Below are positions 49,968 through 58,717 of a stretch of 58,717 nt of DNA, one piece after another (within the stretch, counting starts at the first letter, position 1; each line of letters opens with the position of its first letter). Source of the stretch: Carnobacterium divergens (GTDB taxonomy: Bacteria > Bacillota > Bacilli > Lactobacillales > Carnobacteriaceae); assembly GCF_900258435.1 (NCBI RefSeq), contig NZ_LT992558.1, positions 13,218 to 71,934 of the forward strand, written 5' to 3'. A program made the translations under genes and the position numbers. Under the pieces are notes generated by a model. The model was not told the origin of the DNA. It was given only the letters and a program-made list of their open reading frames with translations, and searched no databases.

Positions 49968-50741
49968 TTACTTCAACCCAAACAAACGATTGGCATTCGC
50001 TGTAGTTTGTTGTGCCACTTCTTCATAAGAAACCCCTCTTAATTTAGCAACTTCTTCGGCAACATATTTTACGTACGCCGGTTCGTTTCTTTTTCCTCTA
50101 AAAGGAACTGGAGTCAAATATGGAGCGTCTGTTTCGACAAGTAACTTGTCAAACGGGGTCGCTTTAGCTACTTCATGTACTTCAACCGCTTTTTTAAAGG
50201 TTACCACTCCACTTAGTGAAATATGCATACCTAAATCTAAGAAACGTTCCATCCACAGCGTATCACCACTAAAACTATGCATAATTCCGCCAATATCTTC
50301 TACGTGTTCTTCTTTTAAAATTTGATACGTATCTTCAATGGCATCTCGCATATGAATACTGATGGGTAATTTTAGTTCTTTTGCGATTTGCATCTGTCTT
50401 CTAAAAACCTCTTTTTGAGTTTGCTTTGGTGATGTATCCCAATGATAATCTAATCCCATCTCACCCATGGCCACGACTTTTGGCAACTGCAATTGTTGAA
50501 TTAATTTCTCTTCAATTTTATCGTTATATAAATAAGCTTCCGTTGGGTGCCATCCAATGATACTGTATATTTCTGCAAAATCACGGCTTAATTCAAGTGA
50601 TTTTTCAATTGTTTTTTCATCAAAACCAACAATTGCCATGCGCTTTACATCATGAGCGGTTGCTCTTTCTACTGCTGCGGCTTCTTCACCACTAAATGCT
50701 TCATCATTTAAGTGTGTGTGTGTGTCAAATAACATTTTCAT
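49968..50741 (-). CDS. tatD: TatD-family metal-dependent DNase
   Basis: 257 aa TIM-barrel hydrolase with LFDTHTHLND, GEMGLDYHWDTSPK, PISIHMRDAIEDTYQ, GGIMHSFSGD and LVETDAPYLTPVPFRGKRNEP, all metal ligands present. GGAG is 4-5 nt before the ATG. Between metG and rnmV, as in Bacillus (YabD). Confidence 0.94.
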   Translation of the reverse strand: MKMLFDTHTHLNDEAFSGEEAAAVERATAHDVKRMAIVGFDEKTIEKSLELSRDFAEIYSIIGWHPTEAYLYNDKIEEKLIQQLQLPKVVAMGEMGLDYHWDTSPKQTQKEVFRRQMQIAKELKLPISIHMRDAIEDTYQILKEEHVEDIGGIMHSFSGDTLWMERFLDLGMHISLSGVVTFKKAVEVHEVAKATPFDKLLVETDAPYLTPVPFRGKRNEPAYVKYVAEEVAKLRGVSYEEVAQQTTANANRLFGLK

Positions 50742-50766
50742 TTCTCTCCTTTTAGTCCACTTTAGA

Positions 50767-50800
50767 GAAACACCCCGCTAAGAGTATTAGCAGGGGGCTT
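50767..50800 (-). terminator. Terminator after metG
   Basis: Minus strand CCCCTGCTAA, loop, TTAGCGGGG, then TGTTTCTC. GC-rich stem directly after metG. Confidence 0.7.
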
Positions 50801-50812
50801 CTTCTGTTTAAA

Positions 50813-52861
<2,049 letters not shown>

Positions 52862-52967
52862 TTAAATTTTTCGTCAAAATTCCTATTCTTGGATAGTATA
52901 ACATAAATTCCATTGACTTAGGGGGATAAGTTGTAAGAAACCTTTAGAATTAAGCGTTTAAATAGAA

Positions 52968-53007
52968 AAAAAGTTGAGCCTATCCTTTAGAGATAAGTTC
53001 AACTTTT
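52968..53007 (-). terminator. Terminator after the AIM24 gene
   Basis: Minus strand AAAGTTGAACTTATC pairs imperfectly with GGATAGGCTCAACTTT, followed by TTTTTC. Confidence 0.75.
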
Positions 53008-53017
53008 AGATTTTTAT

Positions 53018-53695
53018 TTATTTTTTGACCGGCATAAATGGATGTAGCATTGCAGCAAAATTCCCCACTGTTGTTGTTTGCAATACCACATGTCCTGGTC
53101 CAGTAACAACTGTGTCAAATAGACCTTCGCCACCGAAAACCATGTTTTTGATTCCTTTAACTGTTTGAGTGTCTAATGAACAGCTTTCATCCATCATTGC
53201 AACTAAACCTGTATCACAAACTAAACGCTCTCCTTGAGCAAGATCGTAATGAATAGCACTTCCATCAATTTCTAAAAAAACTGTTCCTGGTCCAGTGATT
53301 TTTTGCATGACAAAACCTTCGCCACCAAATAAACCTGAGGATACTTTTTTCTGGAAGAATACACTTAATTCAACGCCTTCTGTTGAAGCAAGAAAGGCCG
53401 ATTTCTGAGCAACAATACTTTCTCCAGCACCTAATTCTTTTGCTACAATACTTCCTGGAAAGGAAGAAGCAAAGGCAATCTTACCTGCTGAATTCGCTTT
53501 GTAGCGACTTAAAAATAGACTTTCTCCTGAAAACATTCTGCCTAGCATTTTTTTAGCTCCGCCACCTGTGGTTGTTTCCGTTACGATATCTCCTAATATC
53601 CAACTACGATCGCCATTCTCACTGACCATAACCTCCCCTTGTTCTAGGTCACAAATAACAACTGGTAATGTATCGCCTTCAATACTGTATTTCAT
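53018..53695 (-). CDS. AIM24/TIGR00266 family protein
   Basis: 225 aa beta-rich protein. Repeated Gly-rich strands (LFLSRYKANSAGKIAFASSFPGSIVAKEL, GLFGGEGFVMQKITGPGTVFLEIDGS, VVTGPGHVVLQTTT) match the AIM24/TIGR00266 family. Function unknown; mitochondrial homologues affect membrane organisation. Monocistronic, between metG and a P-loop gene. Confidence 0.85.
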   Translation of the reverse strand: MKYSIEGDTLPVVICDLEQGEVMVSENGDRSWILGDIVTETTTGGGAKKMLGRMFSGESLFLSRYKANSAGKIAFASSFPGSIVAKELGAGESIVAQKSAFLASTEGVELSVFFQKKVSSGLFGGEGFVMQKITGPGTVFLEIDGSAIHYDLAQGERLVCDTGLVAMMDESCSLDTQTVKGIKNMVFGGEGLFDTVVTGPGHVVLQTTTVGNFAAMLHPFMPVKK

Positions 53696-53894
53696 TTTAA
53701 ATTCTCTCCTTTTTATCTATGTATCTCGTTATCAAATAACAGATATTATTATAGCATTACACCTCATTAAAATCACGTGTATTATCCTTAAAAAAATACT
53801 ATTTATTGCTTTGATGAAAGATTCTTGACAATTTCATAAAGAAATGATTATATTCACTCCACTGCTCTATAAACCACTTCATTACTGATTTTTA

Positions 53895-53903
53895 TGTTAT
53901 ACT
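53895..53903 (+). promoter_or_regulatory. Extended -10 promoter of the P-loop gene
   Basis: TGT followed by TATACT (53898-53903), about 35 bp before the ATG; no good -35. Confidence 0.5.
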
Positions 53904-53940
53904 ATCTTCTATATAAATTCACGAGAAAGAAGGGATGTAG

Positions 53941-54525
53941 ATGTCTTTAATTGTATTAATCGGTGCTCAAGCTGTCGGGAAAATGACTGTTGGAAAAGAA
54001 TTAGAGAAACAAATTGAGGCAAAATTATTATTCAATCATCAAACGATTGATTTATTTGCTACTTATTTAGGTTATACCAACGACACGTTTGCGTTATCTT
54101 CTAATGTGCGAAAAGACCTTTTTAAAGCATTTGTAAAAAACAAAGGAAACAATGCTACAAATTCTATTATTTTTACGGTGTTAATCCAATTTGACCAACC
54201 TGATGATATTGATTTTCTAACCGAAATTAGCTCGCTCTTTTTAAATGAAGGGGAGTCGGTTTATTTTATTGAATTAACTACTGATTTAGACGAGCGGTTA
54301 AAACGCAATGTTCATGAAGAACGTCTTCTTGAAAAACCTTCGAAAAGGAATCTTGAATTTTCGAAGAATGAGTTGCTAGCGGATATGAAGGAGCATCGGA
54401 TGGTAAGCAATGAAAATGAGTGGAATGAATTGTTTCCCAATGTGCACTCTCTTAAATTAGACAATACTTTTCTTTCCCCTACAGAAACAGCCTCTCAGAT
54501 TGTGGCTTATTTCCAATTAAAGTAA
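53941..54525 (+). CDS. P-loop NTPase, shikimate kinase-like
   Basis: 194 aa. Walker A GAQAVGKMTVGKEL at residues 8-21, and FIELTTDLDERLKRNVHEERLLEKPSKRN resembling the lid/LID region of small nucleotide or antibiotic kinases. Substrate unknown. It stands alone between its own promoter and terminator. Confidence 0.75.
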   Translation: MSLIVLIGAQAVGKMTVGKELEKQIEAKLLFNHQTIDLFATYLGYTNDTFALSSNVRKDLFKAFVKNKGNNATNSIIFTVLIQFDQPDDIDFLTEISSLFLNEGESVYFIELTTDLDERLKRNVHEERLLEKPSKRNLEFSKNELLADMKEHRMVSNENEWNELFPNVHSLKLDNTFLSPTETASQIVAYFQLK

Positions 54526-54547
54526 CTGTTAAATAAATACAAATTCC

Positions 54548-54592
54548 CAAGCTGTTCCAATACTTTAATGGAATGGCTTGGGAATTTTTTTA
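54548..54592. terminator. Bidirectional terminator between the P-loop gene and menE
   Basis: CCCAAGCTGTTCCA pairs with TGGAATGGCTTGGG (one mismatch), followed by TTTTTTT and, on the other strand, an A/T-rich flank. Confidence 0.85.
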
Positions 54593-54620
54593 TTGCTCAT
54601 TTTTTTCGATTTTATTGAAC

Positions 54621-56060
54621 TTACTTCTTTATCAATTGATGACGCATTATTTTTCCCGCAGCATTGCGAGGTAATTCAGATAATTCATAATATTTTTTTG
54701 GCAGTTTATAGGAAGCGAGTTTTTCCTGACAAAATTCTTGAATTTTTGTGAAATCAACGAGTTGATCTTTTTCAAAAACAAGATAGGCAACTGGAATTTG
54801 ATCCCATATTTGATCTTCTTCCCCTACCACAACGACTTCTTTGATTGCTGGATGTTCCAATAAACAATGCTCGATTTCACTAGGGTAAATATTTTCGCCA
54901 CCTGAAATAATCAAGTCCTTTAAACGATCTACTACAAAAAGATAGCCTTCATCATCTAAATAACCGATATCCCCTGTTTTAAACCATGAATCTAAGGGGA
55001 ATTCTGGTTGGTTTAAATAACCTATTGTGATATTGGGTGCTTTTAAGTAAATTTCGCCTTTTTCATAAGGGGCACAAATTTCAGCACCCTCTTTACTAAT
55101 TTTCAATTCTACTGGAAAAAGTGGCAAACCTGATGAACCAATTTTCGCTGTCGCCACTTGGCTGTTTAACGCGACGACTTGAGAAGCTGTTTCTGTCATA
55201 CCGTACGATTGGATAACTGGAATTTCTTTTTTGACACATGTTTCAAGCGTTTGGGGATCAATGGGGCCTCCTCCTAATAACATGCATCTAAAATCAGGGT
55301 GATACTGTGCCTCTTCTAAATCTGCCACTAACCGTTTTAACATGACGGACACAACAGAAATAATTGTACATTCGCCATTTTTTAAATAATGGTTGATTGT
55401 TGGCGCCTCAAAATGCTCCATTAAGTAGACTGGCATGCCGTAAATCAAGCTTCTCATCATAATTGAAAATCCGCTGATATGAAACAAGGGAACTGCACAC
55501 AACCAACTGTCTTTGTCTGACAAACCTAAATTTAAAGCTGATCCAACTGCACTCCACCAATGATTGTTAAACGTTTGTTGAACACCTTTTGGTCGTCCTG
55601 TTGTACCAGAGGTGTACATAATTGTCGTTACTTGATTTAACTCAAAAGTTAAAACTGGTTGAAAATCCGCTGGGATTAGTGTTTCTATTTGACTAAAAGA
55701 ATAGGTTTGTTCTTTTGGAAAATCTTTCATTTTAGCGGAGTAAGTTGAATCGTACAATGTCATTTGGCACTTTGCATCTTTTATTTGATAACTCAGTTCG
55801 CTAGTAGTTAATCGGTTATTTAAAAAGACAATTGTCGCGCCTAATTGTTGTAAAGCTAAGATCAAGACATAGAAGGTAGCGTTATTTTTACCTAAAATAG
55901 CGATTTTCGTTGTTTTATCAATTCCTACTGTTTTTAATTTACCCGCTGTTTGCAAAACGTTTTTTTGTAATTCGCTAAAAGTCAGCGTTTTATTCTCAAA
56001 GACAAGGGCTGGTTTATGTGGGGATAACAAGACTCGCTTTGTTAACCAATTTTCCATCAT
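54621..56060 (-). CDS. menE: o-Succinylbenzoate--CoA ligase
   Basis: About 480 aa acyl-adenylating enzyme. AMP-binding motif MYTSGTTGRPKGVQ, SYGMTETASQVV, and the core WFKTGDIGYLDDEGYLFVVDRLKDLIISGGENIYPSEIE, with the C-terminal catalytic Lys in RNAAGKIMRHQL. Step after o-succinylbenzoate in menaquinone/DHNA synthesis. Two adjacent ATGs follow AAAGGAG at 5 and 8 nt; either may start the protein. Behind menB. Confidence 0.92.
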   Translation of the reverse strand: MMENWLTKRVLLSPHKPALVFENKTLTFSELQKNVLQTAGKLKTVGIDKTTKIAILGKNNATFYVLILALQQLGATIVFLNNRLTTSELSYQIKDAKCQMTLYDSTYSAKMKDFPKEQTYSFSQIETLIPADFQPVLTFELNQVTTIMYTSGTTGRPKGVQQTFNNHWWSAVGSALNLGLSDKDSWLCAVPLFHISGFSIMMRSLIYGMPVYLMEHFEAPTINHYLKNGECTIISVVSVMLKRLVADLEEAQYHPDFRCMLLGGGPIDPQTLETCVKKEIPVIQSYGMTETASQVVALNSQVATAKIGSSGLPLFPVELKISKEGAEICAPYEKGEIYLKAPNITIGYLNQPEFPLDSWFKTGDIGYLDDEGYLFVVDRLKDLIISGGENIYPSEIEHCLLEHPAIKEVVVVGEEDQIWDQIPVAYLVFEKDQLVDFTKIQEFCQEKLASYKLPKKYYELSELPRNAAGKIMRHQLIKK

Positions 56061-56080
56061 TGTTTCTCCTTTCAAAAAAG

Positions 56081-56122
56081 AAAACTGCTAGAAATTCAAC
56101 TCGAATCTTCTAACAGCTTCCT
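56081..56122 (-). terminator. Hairpin between menB and menE
   Basis: Minus strand AGCTGTTAGAA pairs with TTCTAGCAGTTT, followed by CTTTTTT. Partial terminator or attenuator within the men unit. Confidence 0.5.
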
Positions 56123-56144
56123 ATTTTATTATCTGATAATCGAT

Positions 56145-56963
56145 TTATGGGAATTTAGGGAATTGATCAAAATCAGGATCACGTTTTTCTAGGAATGAAT
56201 TTTTACCTTCTTTTGCTTCATCAGAAGTATAATACAACAACGTAGCATCTCCTGCTAATTGTTGAATTCCTGCTAATCCATCTGTATCAGCATTCATTGC
56301 TGCTTTAATGAAACGTAAAGCCGTTGGGCTCTTCTTCAACATTTCTCTTGCCCATGCCATTGTTTCTTTTTCAACTTCAGCAACAGGGACAACGGTGTTG
56401 ATCCAGCCCATTTCCAATGCTTCGTCTGCTGTGTATTGACGACACATAAACCAAACTTCTTTCGCTTTTTTGTGTCCAATCACGCGTGCTAAATAGCCAG
56501 AACCGTACCCTGCATCAAAACTTCCAACGTTAGGTCCTGTTTGTCCAAACTTAGCGTTGTCTCCAGCGATGGTTAAGTCACAAACAAGTTGTAAAACATT
56601 TCCACCACCGATTGACCAGCCTTTAACCATTGCAACCACTGGTTTTGGAATAATACGAATTAAGCGTTGTAGGTCTAATACATTTAGACGTGGAATTTCA
56701 TCTTCGCCAACGTAGCCACCATTTCCACGAACACTTTGATCGCCGCCTGAACAGAAGGCGTTGTCTCCTGCGCCTGTTAAGATAATCACGCCGATATCAG
56801 AATCTTCACGACTAATTGTAAAGGCATCAATCATTTCAGAAACTGTTTTTGGGGTAAATGCGTTATGCACTTGTGGACGATTGATTGTGATTTTTGCAAT
56901 ATGATCTGTTTTTTCGAATAATATTTCGCTATATTCTTTAATTGTCTTCCAATTTTCTACCAT
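56145..56963 (-). CDS. menB: 1,4-Dihydroxy-2-naphthoyl-CoA synthase
   Basis: 272 aa crotonase-fold enzyme that closes the naphthalene ring. Motifs [61 protein letters not shown], and the terminal [16 protein letters not shown] are those of MenB. Complete length. Divergent from a hotdog thioesterase gene. Confidence 0.95.
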   Translation of the reverse strand: MVENWKTIKEYSEILFEKTDHIAKITINRPQVHNAFTPKTVSEMIDAFTISREDSDIGVIILTGAGDNAFCSGGDQSVRGNGGYVGEDEIPRLNVLDLQRLIRIIPKPVVAMVKGWSIGGGNVLQLVCDLTIAGDNAKFGQTGPNVGSFDAGYGSGYLARVIGHKKAKEVWFMCRQYTADEALEMGWINTVVPVAEVEKETMAWAREMLKKSPTALRFIKAAMNADTDGLAGIQQLAGDATLLYYTSDEAKEGKNSFLEKRDPDFDQFPKFP

Positions 56964-57128
56964 AATTTGGTGACACTTCCTTTTCCTTTAATAACATCTT
57001 CCTATCTAGTTTAACTGATTATTGACGAAAAAACACGATAAATGATTGTTTTTTTAGATTTTCATTCGTTTAATTTCGTAAAATTGATTATAATGAAGAC
57101 AAATCATTTTTACAAAAGGAGACTCACC

Positions 57129-57500
57129 ATGAATTTATTAACAGCATTAGGTATCGTCACTAAAAGGGCGAATCAAGAAGAAGTTCAATTGACTCTCGAA
57201 ATTATAGAACAGCACCAACAGCCATTTGGTCTCATGCATGGTGGCATATCTGGTATTTTAATTGAAACGGCTGCAAGTATTGGTGCAAATACTTATTTAG
57301 ATACTACTCAAGAAGTCGCGGTGGGGCTGGAGCTTAACCTCAATCATTTGGCTAGTTTCCAAAAAGGACACTTGATTGTGACCGCTACACCGATTCATAC
57401 TGGAAAGCAAACTCATGTGTGGCAAGCGGTTGTTTCTACCGATACAGGTAAGAAAATTAGTGTTGGGCGCTGTACATTGATGATTCAAAGACTTGGCTAA
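57129..57500 (+). CDS. Hotdog thioesterase, probable DHNA-CoA hydrolase
   Basis: 123 aa PaaI/MenI-type hotdog fold. QQPFGLMHGGISGILIETAASIGA (the HGG loop with a catalytic-acid position), VGLELNLNHLASFQKG, QAVVSTDTGKKISVGRCTLMI. Divergent from menB, so the likely substrate is DHNA-CoA. I start at the ATG 7 nt after AAAGGAG. The 57042 start lacks a ribosome site. Confidence 0.8.
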   Translation: MNLLTALGIVTKRANQEEVQLTLEIIEQHQQPFGLMHGGISGILIETAASIGANTYLDTTQEVAVGLELNLNHLASFQKGHLIVTATPIHTGKQTHVWQAVVSTDTGKKISVGRCTLMIQRLG

Positions 57501-57617
57501 AAAATTTTTAATGAGGGATTAAATTCAGTTAGAAGGCGTTCCTTTGTTTTAGATAAAATAATTTTGAGAATGAATATAGTTTTAGTGTTGTTCTAAAAAC
57601 TATCTAGCCATAAAATA

Positions 57618-57645
57618 AAAAAGCACCTTCTTTGGGAGGTGCTTT
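57618..57645 (+). terminator. Terminator after the thioesterase gene
   Basis: AAAGCACCTTC pairs with GGAGGTGCTTT around a short loop. Confidence 0.75.
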
Positions 57646-57652
57646 ACATAAT

Positions 57653-57691
57653 CCCAATTAACCCAAGTCCCCCGTCCCCCAACCGATTCCC
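57653..57691 (-). other. G-quadruplex-type motif on the minus strand
   Basis: Five C-tracts on the plus strand (57653-57655, 57662-57664, 57669-57673, 57676-57680, 57689-57691). On the minus strand these are G-tracts of 3 to 5 with loops of 2, 4, 6 and 8 nt. The first four satisfy the common G3-N1-7 rule. This is striking in such AT-rich DNA. The 57501-57804 gap holds this, the thioesterase terminator and a TTGTGAAAATCA direct repeat (57700, 57768). Confidence 0.55.
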
Positions 57692-57804
57692 AACCAAAGA
57701 TTGTGAAAATCAATTGGTCTAGTTCACGAACGTTGATAAATCAATATTTAGGGACAGGCGTTTCTTGTGAAAATCAGCAAATATTTTCTTAATTAAATAA
57801 CTAA

Positions 57805-58191
57805 TTATTCAATTAGTTGATTTTGAACATTTAAATTTTGAGCTAATATCCAACCGTTTAAACCATAAGACGATGAGACGATGTAGTAATTATAGTTTTT
57901 AGATTTCAATTCATTTAAAAGTTCTTCAACTGTATCGTACATAATTGGCCATCCAGAATTTTTCATTTTATTTAACAAACTTTCGTTATACTCAATAAAA
58001 TTTTCTAAAGTTTCTTCAAAAACATCAAGAATCACACTGCCTAACAATTCAGATTCAAAGTAATGTGCAAATACATTATTAAAAATAAGATTTGTTTCCG
58101 TGTTATCGGATGATTGAGTGAACATTTTAATATACTTTTTTTTCAGATTTACCTCATAGGATGTAATTTCATTATCATGAACAGATATCAT
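57805..58191 (-). CDS. Putative immunity protein for the adjacent toxin
   Basis: 128 aa, AT-rich coding sequence, not recognised as a named family. It reads SVHDNEITSYEVNLKKKYIKMFTQSSD, then FAHYFESELLGSVILDVFEETLENFIEYNESLL and YYIVSSSYGLNGWILAQNLNV. It lies 19 bp downstream of a polymorphic-toxin C-terminus, the usual place for the cognate immunity gene. No signal peptide, so cytoplasmic. Function is inferred from position. Confidence 0.6.
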   Translation of the reverse strand: MISVHDNEITSYEVNLKKKYIKMFTQSSDNTETNLIFNNVFAHYFESELLGSVILDVFEETLENFIEYNESLLNKMKNSGWPIMYDTVEELLNELKSKNYNYYIVSSSYGLNGWILAQNLNVQNQLIE

Positions 58192-58210
58192 TTTTTTTCC
58201 TCACTTTTTC

Positions 58211-58717
58211 TTAATAGTCAGATTCAGATTGTCTAGGTGGAGATTTTTTCCAATCCCATTTGTGTCGATGTGGGAAAGTGTGAGTACCGTTATCAGTATG
58301 ATTATAGTCAATATCTTCTAAAACTTTTCCATTCTCATCATAATATCTTCTTTGTTTTACACTACCATCTGGGTTCAATAAATCAATAGATGAATTGGGT
58401 TCTCCACGTGGGTCTAAAGAATTTTTTTCTTTTGTTCCCATTTCTGTTGTATGTTTCTTTGTAGGTTTCCCATCTTCAATAGATTTTTTAAAATCACTTT
58501 GATCTTTTATTTTAGAACTTTGCATTTGCTGAATGTTATCCATGCCATTCTGAATCGTGTTACTAAACACAAGCCCACCGTGAGCCAGTGCTCCAGCTCC
58601 GACTGTGGCACTGGCTCCTGCAATTGCTCCAGCTCCAGGTGCAAGAGCTCCACCACTCATAACAGTTGCTCCAGCCATTCCTTGTAGACCTTTAATCACC
58701 ATATTAGCACCTTGATA
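58211..58717 (-). CDS. Polymorphic toxin C-terminal part, 5' end beyond the window
   Basis: The frame is open to the right window edge, so the gene is truncated here. A Gly/Ala-rich hydrophobic stretch (ATVMSGGALAPGAGAIAGASATVGAGALAHGGLVFSN) resembles the pre-toxin region of LXG-type Firmicutes toxins. It is followed by a polar linker and a compact C-terminal domain: SLDPRGEPNSSIDLLNPDGSVKQRRYYDENGKVLEDIDYNHTDNGTHTFPHRHKWDW. The Arg/Tyr/Asp/His-rich pattern recalls a polymorphic-toxin nuclease domain (type 24-like from memory). Together with the next gene it forms a toxin-immunity pair. Confidence 0.65.
   Translation of the reverse strand, partial: YQGANMVIKGLQGMAGATVMSGGALAPGAGAIAGASATVGAGALAHGGLVFSNTIQNGMDNIQQMQSSKIKDQSDFKKSIEDGKPTKKHTTEMGTKEKNSLDPRGEPNSSIDLLNPDGSVKQRRYYDENGKVLEDIDYNHTDNGTHTFPHRHKWDWKKSPPRQSESDY

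Overview
The window is low-GC Gram-positive chromosome from an order Lactobacillales bacterium. Gene content and gene order (mfd, spoVB-like flippase, yabN/mazG, rqcP, divIC, yabR, tilS, hpt, ftsH, hslO, cysK, dusB, lysS, then an rRNA operon promoter) fit a Carnobacterium- or Enterococcus-like organism. That placement is inferred from synteny and cell-wall features such as an LPKTG sorting signal; no 16S sequence lies inside the window. Most genes read leftwards (minus strand).

Layout: 1-383 holds tandem rRNA promoters firing out of the left edge. 384-17949 is the conserved translation, proteostasis and division block. 18232-19200 is ldh. 19384-20547 is a small AT-rich accessory pair: a secreted papain-like hydrolase and a DUF3139 protein. 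20700-20820 is a nested inverted-repeat element. 20873-26565 is a LysR-linked catabolic unit with two cytosine-deaminase-like hydrolases, a permease and a membrane ankyrin protein. 26635-30696 holds an RRNPP/Rgg-like TPR regulator divergent from a 16-codon peptide ORF, followed by a dipeptidase and an OppA-like lipoprotein. 30926-33952 is housekeeping (NusG-II protein, prs, glmU). 34138-39679 is a five-gene operon coupling an ECF transporter to two surface proteins that resemble the two halves of animal transcobalamin. 39853-42845 carries a cupin, purR and an internalin-like secreted protein. 42890-45376 is a Zur-box-preceded zinc ABC transporter. 45588-53695 is esterase, ispE, veg, a MazG-like protein, rsmA, rnmV, tatD, metG and an AIM24 protein. 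53941-57500 carries a P-loop kinase-like protein and menE/menB/thioesterase genes. 57805-58717 is the 3' end of a polymorphic-toxin gene and its presumed immunity gene, cut by the window edge.

The two loci most worth study are the candidate peptide-signalling locus at 26635-27660 and the split transcobalamin-like capture/import operon at 34138-39745. In the first, a TTG-started leaderless peptide ORF with a consensus Shine-Dalgarno and a tight terminator faces a TPR regulator whose HTH has lost its recognition-helix segment. In the second, an alpha/alpha-barrel LysM-LPXTG protein and a DUF4430 (transcobalamin C-terminal-like) membrane-anchored protein are co-transcribed with EcfT, a fused EcfA pair and an S component, which suggests capture of a corrinoid at the wall and hand-over to the membrane transporter.
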